64,000 bases of DNA from Symbiodinium microadriaticum (GCA_001939145.1 LSRX01000049.1:646858-710857), one strand, 5' to 3'; counted from the first letter of the stretch, positions 52,647 through 63,335 are shown. The notes: generated by a model from the sequence alone, not told the origin. Numbers and translations are program-made.

Positions 52647-52765
52647 AAAAACCGGAGGACACCTCGGCGCAGTGGGCACCCCGTGCTGCGGAGGAGCGCG
52701 AGGTCGCCGGGACCCGGTCCCCGAATGCGAGGCTGTGGACCTGGAAGGATGAGTCTGAGGTTTAG
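52647..52765 (+). CDS. Exon-like frame, unknown product
   Basis: The plus frame contains EDTSAQWAPRAAEEREVAGT and RSPNARLWTWKDESEV before running into the telomere-like array. The GC-rich third positions differ from the surrounding AT-rich repeats. Confidence 0.35.
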
Positions 52766-53435
52766 GGCCTTTGGGGTTTAGGGTTTAGGGCTAAGGGGTG
52801 TAGGGTTTACGGCTTAATTAGGGGGTAGGGTTTGGGGCTTTAGGGGTTTAGGGCCTTAGGGGTGTAGGGTTTGGGGCCTTCGGGGTTTAGGGTTTAGGGC
52901 CTTAGGGTGTAGGGTTTAGAGCCTTAGGGGTTTAGGGTTTAGGGCTTAATTAGGGGTTTAGGGTTTAGGGGTTAGGGTTTAGAGGTTTGGGGCTTAGGGT
53001 TTAGGGTTTGGGGCTTTAGGGCTTAGGGCCTTAGGGGGTAGGGTTTGGGGCTTTAGGGGTTTAGGGTTTATAAGGGTAAGGGCTTTAGGGGTTTAGGGTT
53101 TAGGGTTTATAAGGGCTCGGGGCTTTAGGGGTTTAGGGTTTAGGGTTTAGAAAGGTAAGGGCTTTAGGGGTTTAGGGTTTAGGGTTTATAAGGGTTAGGG
53201 TTTAGGGTTTAGGGGTTTAGGGTTTAGGGTTTATAAAGGGTAAGGGCTTTAGGGGTTTAGGGTTTAGGGTTTATAAGGGTAAGGGCTTTAGGGGTTTAGG
53301 GTTTAGGGTTTAAAAGGGTAAGGGCTTTAGGGGTTTAGGGTTTAGGGTTTATAAGGGTAAGGGCTTTAGGGATTTAGGGTTTAGGGTTTATAAGGGTTAG
53401 GGTTTAGGGCCTTAGGGGTTTAGGGTTTAGGGGAA
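52760..53435 (+). repeat. Largest telomere-like array, with higher-order structure
   Basis: About 670 bp of TTTAGGG variants. From 53050 the unit TATAAGGGTAAGGGCTTTAGG plus GGTTTAGGGTTTAGGGTT (about 47 bp) repeats seven to eight times. Before that the unit GGGGCTTTAGGGGTTTAGGG is used. Confidence 0.93.
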
Positions 53436-53585
53436 CTCCATAACCATAGACTGTGATTTAGGATGGAGTAAACTGCCTGCCAGATGTCTGAACCAATTAC
53501 GGAAGTTCGGGTTTAGGGTTTCCGAACGGTCAACAATTAGAACAGGGTTCCTTCCTTTACACGGTTTCTAGAAGGGTTGCTCCAG

Positions 53586-53698
53586 CTCTTCGTATTTGGG
53601 ACCTGAAGTGGTGTAATCAAATTGACAACATGGCTCGTAATGACCAGAAGGGATATCAGAAACTAGGCAGTTTCCCATGGAATTGTGTTGCCATCTAA
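53586..53698 (+). CDS. Probable exon, unknown product
   Basis: After the acceptor-like TTGCTCCAG the frame reads LRIWDLKWCNQIDNMARNDQ then KGYQKLGSFPWNCVAI and stops at TAA. Aromatic-rich and protein-like. A family Q palindrome and further plus-strand coding-like sequence (53830-53933, VAFMPEVLINQTSPLALGCR) follow in another frame, so the stop may be intronic. Confidence 0.4.
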
Positions 53699-53738
53699 AC
53701 CCCTTGAGACTCAGAGCCCTAAGCCCCGCAAGCGTTAC

Positions 53739-53828
53739 CTGGACCTCATGAGCCCTGCATTTTCAGGGCTCCGTATCCTGATTTCCTTATATATAAGTCC
53801 TTTGAAAGGTAGGTTATCTGGGGTCCAG
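53739..53828. mobile_element. MITE-like palindrome, family Q copy 3
   Basis: CTGGACCTCATGAGCCCTGC with GGTAGGTTATCTGGGGTCCAG. The interior TTCCTTATATATAAGTCCTTT matches the copy near 61.33 kb. Confidence 0.75.
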
Positions 53829-54090
53829 GTAGCATTTATGCCTGAAGTCTTGATAAACCAGACATCGCCGCTTGCCTTGGGCTGCCGCGTAGACGTTCCT
53901 GCGCCGCAAAAGTTGGAACAGGCTTGTTTTTGAAAGGGTCGGTATAATATGGTATAACCATATTGCAGGACCCTAATTAGGAATACTGTGGGCAAGTATT
54001 CAGGCTTCCACATTTATGTAGTGTGTGGAAAGCCCCTCTTTCCTCAACTAAGCACACTCTTCTTCAAAGCCTAAACCCTAAACCCTTTCC

Positions 54091-54207
54091 TGGGTCGTGG
54101 GCACCGCGGGCTTCCTCGCAGTCGACTTGCTGAACACTCTTTCGGCCAGCCTGGCCGACAAGCCGAAGGCGATTTGTCCAGGATTCGCGTATCCCAAAGT
54201 TGTTTGA
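54091..54207 (+). CDS. Probable 3' exon, unknown product
   Basis: The frame reads WVVGTAGFLAVDLLNTLSAS then LADKPKAICPGFAYPKVV and TGA. It is hydrophobic then polar with high GC at third positions, the best coding signal in 53.5-55 kb. Upstream is a telomere motif, as at many intron ends here. Confidence 0.45.
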   Translation, partial: WVVGTAGFLAVDLLNTLSASLADKPKAICPGFAYPKVV

Positions 54208-54225
54208 GTCACTTCCTCCGGCGGT

Positions 54226-54727
54226 AGAGTAGAGTATCTGTCGATTTATCTGTCTAACTACTATCTATCCATCTCTCCATCTATCTAACTGTCTGGCTAT
54301 CTGCATGTATATATATATATATATATGTATATGTATATATGTGTGTATCTGTCTATTCGTCTATCTGTCTATCTATCTATCTATCTATCCATCTATCTAA
54401 CTCTCAATGTACCTGTCTATCTAACTAACTCACTGTCTGTCTTTCTGCTGGTCTGTCTGTGCATCTGACTAACTGTGTGTATATATATATATATATATAT
54501 GTCTTTATTTCTTTGTTTCTTTCTTTCTCTCGATATTTGTTTCGTTCTTTATTTATGTCATTCTTTCTGTATCTCTCTCTCTCTCTCTCTCTTTCGCCCT
54601 TTTGATCTATCTATCTATCTACCTCGCTAGCCAGCTAGCTTTCCATCTGTCCATCCATCTATCCATGTGTCCATGTATCCATGTATCCATCTATCCATCT
54701 GTCAGTATATCTACCATTTGTTTCTAG

Positions 54728-54764
<37 letters not shown>

Positions 54765-54840
54765 CGTCCGTCGGTCTGTCTGTCTGTCTGCCTGCCTGTG
54801 TAACTATCTACCTATCTATCTGTCTACCTATCTATGTACC
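54226..54840. repeat. ~600-bp compound tetranucleotide tract
   Basis: (TCTA)n, (TCTG)n, (TCCA)n, (CCGT)n, (TA)n and CT runs in succession on the plus strand, all pyrimidine-rich except two TA blocks. Confidence 0.95.
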
Positions 54841-55017
54841 TAAGTCAAGAATCTATCTAATGACCCTTATGTGTGAGCACGCTGTATACGGATGTGTCTA
54901 GCGTGCATAGGGACATGCTTGTGTATAAACACACACACACACACATACACATGCACGTGGTAGGTTTTATCTATATGAATGTGCAAAGATATGGTTGCAT
55001 CTCTAACATAAACTGAA

Positions 55018-55227
55018 TTGCTCTGTTTACTGGGACAAAGCTTTGCGAACGCACGAAATTCGACTGCACAACTGGGTGCAGGCGACCCTCAACCCTCAAG
55101 CCTAATGAGGGAACCCTCGAGGTTGAACACCTTAACTCTGCTGTTTAATTCTGGCGGCGGACGCGGGTGCGATCTCCAGGAAGTACTCACAGGGTTTTCG
55201 GCACGCTGGCATGAGATCCTGAACTGA
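55018..55227 (+). CDS. Hypothetical open frame, unknown product
   Basis: A 69-codon plus-strand frame starting at ATG. The C-terminal part NSGGGRGCDLQEVLTGFSAR then WHEILN is protein-like. Flanked by the tetranucleotide tract and telomere motifs. Confidence 0.35.
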   Translation: MLCLLGQSFANARNSTAQLGAGDPQPSSLMREPSRLNTLTLLFNSGGGRGCDLQEVLTGFSARWHEILN

Positions 55228-55299
55228 AGGCAGGGCCAGTCATCGTGAAGTTGCTGCCGCCCTAAACCCTAACCCTAAGCCTAAACTACAAGACCCTAC

Positions 55300-55380
55300 G
55301 CCGTAGTTAAACCTGAAAACATTACGAAACCTGTCTCCCTGCAGGGCCTTAGCAAGATTGAACAGTGGATGATGGCGCCT
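55300..55380 (-). CDS. Exon-like frame, unknown product
   Basis: Minus-strand HHPLFNLAKALQGDRFRNVF then RFNYG, within a longer frame whose ends are telomere-motif translation. Confidence 0.35.
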
Positions 55381-56347
55381 AAACCGTAAACCTAAACCCA
55401 AAGCCCTACACCCTAAACCCTGAACCCCAAACCCCCAAACCCTCAACCTGAAACCCTAAATAACCCTGAACCCCAAACCCCCTCAACCCCTAAAGCACTG
55501 TAAAGATGCATTTCGGGATTCCGACTTTTGGGCCTCTGAGGGCTCGGAGCCAGACTTGCCAACTCGGGTTTAGGGCTTAGGATTTAGGGCTTAAACCCCT
55601 ATAAACCCTAAACCCCTAAACCCCTAAACCCCTAAACCCCTTAAAGCCCTAACCCCTAAACCCCTCAAAGCCCTAACCCCTAAACACTAAAAGTTTAGGG
55701 TTTAGGGTTTTCTCGGCTTCGGGAAGGTTTTTGGGGTTTAAGGGTTCCTATTACGGGATCTTTAGGGGTTTCTTGAATGGAAGGATCCATAAGGGCCTCA
55801 GGGATTAGGGTTAGGGGTTGTCGTGTTCAAAGTTTCGGGGTTTAGGTCTAGGGTTTTATCGACTGTAGGGTTAAGGGGCTTTGGGTTTTGGGTGCACGAA
55901 GCTTAGTAGGTTTAGTGACGTGTTTGTGGGCTTCTTCTCGGGCTCTTAAAAACTCGAAATAAGGCTTCATGGCTCTTTGAACTGGGGTCCAAATGGTAAC
56001 GGCTGCAAATAGCACTAGCAGGCCTGCTTTTTACAACCCCAAACCCAACACCCAAAGCCCAAACCCGAAATCCAACCCCAAAACCCGATAAGCCCTAAAC
56101 CCTATAAACCCTATAAGCCCTATGAACCCTATAAACCCGATAAGCCCTAAACCCTAAAACCCAAATTTTAAACCCAAAGAAACAACAAACCCTAAACCCA
56201 AAAAAAACAACAAACCCTAACCCCAAAGAAACAACAAACCCTGAACCCTACCAGCCGACCCTTTGACCTGGAATCCGAACCCGCGGCCCTAACATAGAGG
56301 TCTGCTTTGTATAACAAACTTTCGACTGAGGGTCACGGCTAATCTAG

Positions 56348-56351
56348 ACAG

Positions 56352-56386
<35 letters not shown>

Positions 56387-56446
56387 ATATGTATGTATGT
56401 ATGTATATATATATACAGATAGATAGATAGATCGATAGATAGATAT
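56348..56446. repeat. TA / GTAT / GATA microsatellite
   Basis: (TA)n, (GTAT)n and (GATA)n in succession, directly abutting a family H palindrome. Confidence 0.95.
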
Positions 56447-56450
56447 ATAT

Positions 56451-56552
56451 GGTAGTTCTCTAAATTCGTGTCCCTTTGACGGATCCTTTTTGTCCGTGTG
56501 CCGTACTATTCTTTCGGACCTACAAGGGGACCCCAATCTAGAGAACTACCCA
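56451..56552. mobile_element. MITE-like palindrome, family H copy 5
   Basis: GGTAGTTCTCTAAATTCGTG is mirrored by CCAATCTAGAGAACTACCC. Confidence 0.88.
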
Positions 56553-56715
56553 CAGACCGAATCCCTATTCTGATGGCTAGAAAGAGCCTTACATTGAATT
56601 TTCCGACCCGAAACAATCCAACCTTACCACAAAATAACCCCAAAAGCCTTAGGTAAACAGTATGGTCATATATGGTCTTTTAGCCCTGGAGCTTGATACT
56701 ATGAGACCTTAGATC

Positions 56716-57180
56716 CGTAGGCCAAAATCAGCTCGTCCTCGTTTTCGAGCAGCGAGCGAACGTTCACCCAGGAATGATACCTCGGCTGTTTTCAGGCTGG
56801 GAGCGTTCGTTTAGGATTCGATTCTATTGTAGTTTACTGCTTGAACGTACCGATAGCCTGCATTGTAGCTCCAGTTGGGGTTACCTTATAGGATCCTGAA
56901 TCTATAACTGCATGGTTGAACCAAAATAACATTCCTGTGGACACTATAGGCTCCTAAACCCTAAACACCAAACCCTAAACCCTAAGACTATAGGTGTAGA
57001 GCATCGGTTCTCTGAAGGATCCGGTCAGGCTTTTCTGCCACGGGTCGGACCAGTGAACGACAATGATCAAACCCTCCAGGTACCTACTATATAGGGCCCT
57101 GGGGGCGCTAGTACCCTATATAGTAGGTACCTGAAGGGGTTAGGGATGATCAATGAGATGCCCTTCTGGTCTTCGTCTAT
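56716..57180 (-). CDS. Putative minus-strand gene interrupted by a family E palindrome
   Basis: A minus-strand frame, EDQKGISLII (57180-57146), is separated from VVHWSDPWQKSLTGSFREPM (57070-56990) by family E copy 7. Removing the element plus one copy of its 8-bp duplication, or splicing between CAG|GTACCTAC and GTAG|GTACC inside its arms, keeps the frame open. A further exon, RYHSWVNVRSLLENEDELIL (56785-56716, acceptor AAAACAG, possible GA donor TACG|GATC), follows. No family is recognised. Upstream coding-like sequence near 57300 (KIARLKTIPSSLGGLETLGL) may belong to it. Confidence 0.45.
57071..57145. mobile_element. MITE-like palindrome, family E copy 7, with 8-bp target duplication
   Basis: ACCCTCCAGGTACCTACTATA is mirrored by TATAGTAGGTACCTGAAGGGGTT, flanked by ATGATCAA at 57063-57070 and 57146-57153. 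It interrupts an otherwise continuous minus-strand frame. Confidence 0.9.
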
Positions 57181-57848
57181 AGACTATTATTGAATTGTAA
57201 CCGACGGCACACTCACCCTGTGCTGATTCATTGTTGGATCTAAAGCCCCTCTTGCTTGGAATCCCTTAGACCCAAAGTCTCCAAACCCCCCAAAGATGAC
57301 GGGATCGTTTTCAGCCGAGCGATCTTAGGCTTTGGGTCGAGGCCTAGGGGTTTGTGCTATGTAAAAAGCGCCCAGAAGCCTACAAGCTGACACGCCCCGC
57401 AACCTGAAAGGCTCTAGGGTTTAGGCTTTAGGGTTCATGGTTCAGAGTTTAGGCCGTTTAGGCTTTAGGGCTTGGGAAACTCGCCCCGACAAAGGAAGGT
57501 AACCTCGACGCACCCGGACCGGAAAGAGCATGTCAAAGAGTATTATCATCGGGAACCTTTTCTGGGGCGCAGCTCTAAACCTACACTGCTACACACATCC
57601 TTTCATATTACCCCTCCCGTAGAGCAACATAATTAAACAAGAACTCCAAGCCCAAAGCCGTAAACATCAGTCAACCCTCCTAAACCCTAAGCCCTATAAA
57701 CCCTAAACCCTATAAACCCTAAACCCTAGGCCCTAAACCCTAGGGCCTTCATCAAACTCTTCCGTCCTCCAAGCCCTGGCCCGAGGTCCTACGATCAGCC
57801 ACGAAACTCAAAAGGAAAAGCACGCATCAAACTCAAGCTTACGTAGAG

Positions 57849-57952
57849 CCCCAGGGGACTTAGTAGGTCGGTAATAAGTGGGGCTGTAATCGGGGTAGCT
57901 CCATTTAGAGTACTTACAACTTATAACCCTGCTTACAGCCTACTTGCGTGGG
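57849..57952. mobile_element. MITE-like palindrome, family G copy 5 (decayed right arm)
   Basis: GCCCCAGGGGACTTAGTAGGTCGG with interior CTCCATTTAGAGTACTTACAAC. The right arm is reduced to CCTACTTGCGTGGGG. Confidence 0.75.
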
Positions 57953-58944
57953 GGGATTTGGGAGGCTTCGCGTTTCTGCTTTCGGGTCTGCAGTCCTGAC
58001 CCGCAACCTCGGCAGCAAACTCTACACCTGGAATCTGAACCACCAGCCAACCTAAATCCTAAACCACCATAAAAAAAAATTCTTCACCGACCACAAACCC
58101 TAAACCCTATAACCCTAAACCCGTAACCCTAAACTCCCTGAACTCCCTAAACCCCCTAAACCCTAAACTCCCTAAACCCTGAACCACACCTGGACACCCC
58201 CGACTCCTGATCCGAGCTTTGCGCCCATCTCCTGCTGCGGTGCCAATCCTTGATGCGCAGATTCTTAGGAAACTTTGTCTTCTTTTGCTTTTTGGAGGGG
58301 GGACCTTTAGGGTTTAGAGTTTCTCAGCGGACTTTGCCTTTTTTCGTATAGGGGGAGGGGCGGGTTTAGGCTTCTTGAGAGTATAGGGTGTAGGATTTAA
58401 AGGCACGTTAGTTTCTTTTGTGGGTCTAGGTTCTTGAGGGTTGAGGGTGTTGGGTTGTAGGGGTTGAACTTGGAAGTAAATAAACTTCCCATTGTGATGC
58501 GAACAGCTCTAATTAGAACACTAGCGCCCCAAAACCTACACCGTACCATAAGCTTACAACTCCACCCCAAAATGCTGACATAAATACAATTGGGGGGGGG
58601 GGCATAGCATCGGGGCATAGCCGAGCATAATCAGCACGCAAGGGACCATAAACGGATAATATTGATGCTTACGATTCTACGACGACACCAAAATATAGGG
58701 GCAGGAAAAATTACGAAAGGGTCCAGGCGCACAGAGAACGAGGAACCGTGAGGAATAGCATTCCCAGGCATTCAGGCCCCTATACTAGAACCTGCCTTTA
58801 GTCACTTTAGTCTTGGCTGACTTCTGAACCCCTCCAAACAGTTGAACATCCGAAGCTTCCAAATCCTGGGCAGTGGATTTGGGGTTAAGGGTTTAGAGGT
58901 TTAGGGCTTAGACTTTAGGGACAACCAATACCTCAGTTCAGCCT

Positions 58945-59086
58945 TCAGAACTGCATTGCAGCCTTGTCCAAGTCCCCAGTATGTCCAATGTCGACCAACC
59001 TTCGAACCTTAAAACACTCCGAAAGCACGAAAAAGACGACGGGGCTCTTATCCATGCCGCCCCAGATCACCTCGTGGAGGGAGTCC
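58945..59086 (-). CDS. Probable exon, unknown protein (ankyrin-like start)
   Basis: After an acceptor-like CACTGCTGCAG on the minus strand the frame reads DSLHEVIWGGMDKSPVVFFV then LSECFKVRRLVDIGHTGDLD and ends at TGA. The opening LHEVIWGG resembles the xLHEAAxxG start of an ankyrin repeat, but the rest departs from the consensus, so this is only a hint. An opposite plus-strand frame (58981-59184) is less protein-like. Confidence 0.45.
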
Positions 59087-60489
59087 CTGCAGCAGTGACA
59101 TCAGGATGTGCCATGGGTCGCTGTGGGAGGGCTCTTTCCGGGGCTGTGGGGCTCAAGTTAAACCCTCTAAACCCAAAGCCCTGAACCCCCACCCTGTTGT
59201 AGGAAACCCCCTTAAAGCCGATCGGAGAAACCCCGACTTAAATTTTTAAACCTGAAACCCGAGCCCTCAACCCCCAAGCCCTAAATTCGACAACCCTGAA
59301 ACCCGAAACCAGAAACCCGAACTTCCCTGAAACCCTAAAACCTTTAGGGAAAACCCCTTACCTGCCCTAAAATCACAACCCGTAAACTCTTCATGGGACG
59401 CTTGAGACTCCTATAAATGAGACCCACACTGTTTGCTGAAGCAACCTTAAAAGAATCCTATCTATAGATCCCTGCAAGGACGCCTTAAAGGAAACCAGAA
59501 AAGTCACCCTTAAAGGAGCCCTTATAGACCCCTCAAAGGAAGGGCTAAGAGGTCCCTTTAAGGGTTCCTTTTTAGGCTTCCTTTGAAGCTTCATTTGACA
59601 GCCTCCTAAACCCTAAACCCCAAACCCTAGAGACATAACCCTAAACCCTAAACCCTCAAAGGAACTCTCACATTCCCTGGTGACTGGCCTCTCGGGTCCA
59701 GGTATATCGGGCCAATGGTAGCAAACGAACCCAAAGTTGAAGTGGGTGCCTGATTCAGGGGTTGGGGTTTAAGAGCTTAGGGTTTAGGGTTTCGGGTTGA
59801 AGAACGTAGGGTTTAGGTTTCGGGTTCAAGAATGTAGAGTTGGCGGGTTTACATAGGGTTTAAGAACTTAGGGTTTAGGGTTTCGGGTTCAAGAATTTAG
59901 AGATGGGTTTCGGGTTTAAGAACTTATAGGGCTTTGGGTTTCGGGTTGAAAAGTTTAGGGCGTAGGGTTCCGGGATTCAAAGATTAAGATTTCCGGCTTC
60001 GGGGCAAGAAGCCCAAGCCGTTCACAAGTGCTCAGGGTTTACGGTTTAGGGCTTAGGGTTGTGCCAGGACCCCAAAAGTACCCTTTAATAGAGCCCTTGT
60101 ATGATCTTGAATACTGGGTATTTGGGGTGTAATAGAGTGTAGGTTGGGGGTTGAGGGCGGTGTAGCTTCAGGAACTAGGTTTAGGGCTTTGGGCTTGCTT
60201 TGAAGGTCAGGTGTTTAAAGACATCTCTTGCAGACTTGAGGATTGTTGGCTCAATTGGGTGCTCAAGACCGGTAGGTTACAACATTTCAGGAACTACAAA
60301 TGACTTTAGGATCTATGCAGCAAATGCTTTGGCCCTATTTAGAAGCCGCTTCAATTAAAAGCCAATGTATTTATTATTTAGACATGCACCCTTGGGGATG
60401 TATCTTCTCTTGATATCTGCTTGGCCTCAGCGCTGAACTCAGTGGGATAGCATGAATGCAGGCATGTGGCTTCTTGAGCTTCCGATGCG

Positions 60490-60708
60490 TTGCATTTTCT
60501 AGAGGCACGCTATTTCGGAGTTTCGGAAAACCAGGGCCTCTACTTGGAACCCTACCTCATCTTTATCCGATTGTGCATGTATAAATATATATATATATAT
60601 ACACACACAACATACATACATACATACATACATACATACATACATACATACATACGTACGTACGTACGTACGTACGTACGTACGTACGTACATATATATA
60701 TTCATTGA
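60490..60708 (+). CDS. Open frame running into a microsatellite
   Basis: The first ~34 codons (MHFLEARYFGVSENQGLYLE onward) look like protein. The remainder translates (CATA)n/(CGTA)n. If real, the exon ends before about 60590. Confidence 0.3.
   Translation: MHFLEARYFGVSENQGLYLEPYLIFIRLCMYKYIYIYTHTTYIHTYIHTYIHTYIRTYVRTYVRTYVHIYIH
60585..60697. repeat. TA, CATA and CGTA microsatellite
   Basis: (TA)n, then ten or more CATA, then ten CGTA units. Confidence 0.97.
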
Positions 60709-60777
60709 TATTCCTAATTATTTATGTAATTATCACGGCCCCTGAATCAGGGACACCTTGTACTGAAACCTCCATAG

Positions 60778-60894
60778 CATACCCGTTTGAATGCAGCCTT
60801 TCAATTTGAGTCAAAAAAGCCTTCGGTACTAGAAAGAGCTAGGACTCTCTTCTTCAACAACCGGGCCCCAAAAAAATCAAACTTTTTAGGGTAG
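60778..60894 (+). CDS. Exon-like frame, unknown product
   Basis: It opens after TAG and reads HTRLNAAFQFESKKPSVLER then ARTLFFNNRAPKKSNFLG. Basic and protein-like. It could belong with the frame at 60992-61126 on the same strand. Confidence 0.38.
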   Translation, partial: HTRLNAAFQFESKKPSVLERARTLFFNNRAPKKSNFLG

Positions 60895-60991
60895 ACCGAA
60901 TATATACCGCCAAGAGGTTAAAAGTTCTCCAATTGGCTATCTGAGAGAAAGTGTGGTGAAGGGTTTAGGGTTTAGCGTAGGGAATCCCTTA

Positions 60992-61126
60992 CCCAGTAAG
61001 AAACGTAAAAGGCACACATACGGTGAACGTGTTAGCGAGGCCTGCTACAACTTCGGCCGCAACACGTGCTTTTCAAGTGTTATTCAAGTGTCCACGGCAC
61101 CGGCTCCGCCAGAGCAGAAGTGTTAG
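60992..61126 (+). CDS. Probable exon with basic cluster, unknown product
   Basis: The frame reads PSKKRKRHTYGERVSEACYN then FGRNTCFSSVIQVSTAPAPP and EQKC to TAG. KKRKR resembles a nuclear-localisation signal, but function is unknown. A second plus frame is open across the same stretch. Confidence 0.42.
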   Translation, partial: PSKKRKRHTYGERVSEACYNFGRNTCFSSVIQVSTAPAPPEQKC

Positions 61127-61326
61127 AGATACATATCAACAACTGTTAAGGCTGAACAACCTAAACCCTAAACCCTAAACCCTAACCGGAGTTAATGCTG
61201 AGTTTAAAGAACAAGTAAAGCAAGCACAGCGGCTTTGGGGGATGATATGGGCCTTGTCAGCAGACTTTTTTTTGCCCACCCTACTCAATCCTCCGACTCT
61301 GTGCCTGCCCTCTTAGGGTTTAGGGT

Positions 61327-61417
61327 TTACCCTTAAGAGCCTACCTTTTTAGGGTTCCTTTTCTATGATTTCCTTATATAGGTCCGTAAAAAGGTAGGTT
61401 CTTTGGGGTCTAGGTCG
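61327..61417. mobile_element. MITE-like palindrome, family Q copy 4
   Basis: TTACCCTTAAGAGCCTACCTTTTT is mirrored by AAAAAGGTAGGTTCTTTGGGG. Confidence 0.82.
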
Positions 61418-61599
61418 GGTTTAGGGTTTGGGGTTTAGTGTGGGCGTCCTAAGCCTGATATTTTCGGAGAGACAGAAACACTCTTGATCCCTGAGGTCTG
61501 AAAGTTTAGAGCCAACAACAAGAAGGTCCTCAGTGCGAACTCCAGACAAAATTTGATTGAAGGTCCAGGGCTGGGGAGAATCTTTACCCTAAACCCTAA

Positions 61600-61850
61600 T
61601 ACCTTCGCCTCGTAACATAGCCCTCTAAGCCCTAATACCTCCTCCACCCTACATAGCCCTTGAAACCCTAATACCTCCTCCACCCCACATAGCCCTCTCA
61701 ACCCTAATACCTTCTCCACACTACATAGCCCTCTAAACCCTACTACCTCACCCTAGATAGCCCTCGAAACCCTACTACCTCACCCTACATAGCCCTCTAA
61801 ACCCTACTACCTCACCCTACATAGCCCTCGAAACCCTACTAACCCCAAGC
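61600..61850. repeat. Direct repeat array TACATAGCCCTCTAAACCCTA
   Basis: About eight 30-36-bp units of TACCTCACCCTACATAGCCC plus TCTAAACCCTAC, a telomere-motif derivative. The minus-strand frame across it is a repeat translation. Confidence 0.88.
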
Positions 61851-61950
61851 TCTAAACCCTACCAAACCCCGGGCTGCACGAGGACTGGCCTTCCCCCCAC
61901 CAGGCATCTCGGATGCGGAGTCGGAGTAAGTGGCGTTTAAGGGCTTAGAA

Positions 61951-62032
61951 CTAACCCTGCAGGTAGCTACTCTATATAGAGGGTCCTGGAGCCCCTAGAG
62001 CCCCATATAGTAGGGTACCTGGAGGGCTAGGG
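61951..62032. mobile_element. MITE-like palindrome, family E copy 8
   Basis: CTAACCCTGCAGGTAGCTACTC is mirrored by ATAGTAGGGTACCTGGAGGGCTAG. Confidence 0.82.
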
Positions 62033-62221
62033 TTTAGGGGTTGAAGACTCTCTCGGCTCTAGACCTTAGGGGTTGAAGGGTTGCGGGTTTACTTCGACAC
62101 TAGGCGCTAGGGGGTGTGCGGGTTGACGGGCTCGGATACTAGGATTCGGGCTTCGGGGTTGAAGGCTCAGCGTTTAGCGCTTCATGGCTTAAGGAGCACG
62201 TCATCTCGGCTCTAGAAGGGA

Positions 62222-62345
62222 TACTTAGAGGCCCAGGGGACTTAGTAAGTAGGTTTTAAGTAGAGTCATAAGTACCCTAAATGGAGATACCCCAATTATA
62301 ACCCTACTTATAACCGACTTACTAAGTCCCAAGGGCCTCCAAGTG
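62222..62345. mobile_element. MITE-like palindrome, family G copy 6
   Basis: TACTTAGAGGCCCAGGGGACTTAG is mirrored by CTAAGTCCCAAGGGCCTCCAAGT. The best-preserved member of the family. Confidence 0.93.
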
Positions 62346-62695
62346 CTACCCCAAAACCCCGAGTGCTAAACCACTAAACCCCTAAACCCATGTTTGTGTA
62401 TAGAAACAAGAGCCCCAGGAAGGAAGCTAAGTCTCGGAGAACTAAGTTTTGGTTCAGGGTTGACAGACGGCTTAAGGGCTCAACTGGAGCCTCTAGAACC
62501 TACGTGTTTTGACGGATTTCCCTACGCAAGTCCTTAAACTGGATGGTTTGGGGTTGAGCGATGGAGGTTTGGGGGTTGAACTGTGGAGGTTGGGCATTTG
62601 GGGTTGGGGTAATTTAAGGTCCTGATTAGTGTGCTGGTCCCCAATTATGCAAAGCTTTTTTTCTGACCCCCCCCTTGTTTTGATGGTCCTCAATT

Positions 62696-62783
62696 ATGCG
62701 TTCCTATCATTCTGATCCCCGACTTGGCATGACTACAATGGCTAATATAGCTGCAAACACTACTAGGAGTAGTAATACTCTTG

Positions 62784-62822
<39 letters not shown>

Positions 62823-62962
62823 ACTCGAATTCTCTGGATGGCCCTGCGGCCGAAGGCGTCGGGTTCCGGACTAAGCCGCTTGATGCGGGGAGGCCAAGCC
62901 ATCGATTCCCTTTAGGGGGTAGCCCAGCAGGCCTACACAAGCTCAATAATGAAAAGGACTGA
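62696..62962 (+). CDS. Hypothetical open frame with poly-threonine tract
   Basis: An 88-codon plus-strand frame from ATG. A (TAC)n tract codes a 12-residue Thr run, and both sides (SDPRLGMTTMANIAANTTRS; GVGFRTKPLDAGRPSHRFPL) are of ordinary composition. The reverse strand is also open, so the call is tentative. Confidence 0.35.
62764..62820. repeat. (TAC)n trinucleotide microsatellite
   Basis: About thirteen pure TAC/CTA units, ending in TAACTCG. Confidence 0.97.
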
Positions 62963-63065
62963 GTTCCCTTAAGGGTTCTACGAAGGCTTAAGGGTTAGGG
63001 CTAGGGGCCCTCATGAATACAATCAAGGAAGAGTGGTAGTTGCCTAAACGTCAAGCAACACCAAC

Positions 63066-63335
63066 ACATATACACACACACACACACAGAGACAAACACA
63101 CACACACACACACAACACACCACACACCACACACCACACACCACACAACACACAACACACAACACACAACACACACAACACACACAACACACACAACACA
63201 CACAACACACACAACACACACAACACACACAACACACACAACACACAAACACACACATACACATACACAGACACACACACACACACACACAGACACACAC
63301 ACACACACACACACACAGAGACACAGAGACACGCG
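63066..63335. repeat. (CA)n and ACACACAACACAC compound microsatellite
   Basis: (CA)n, CACACCA units, then about nine ACACACAAC units and (CA)n again. All long frames here (up to 218 codons) are Cys/Val or Thr/His simple-repeat translations. Confidence 0.97.

Noticed and set aside
56260..56320. Possible tRNA-like segment (GGAATCCGAACCCGCGG)
   Set aside because: A TpsiC-like string alone, without matching acceptor, D and anticodon stems. No tRNA could be folded.
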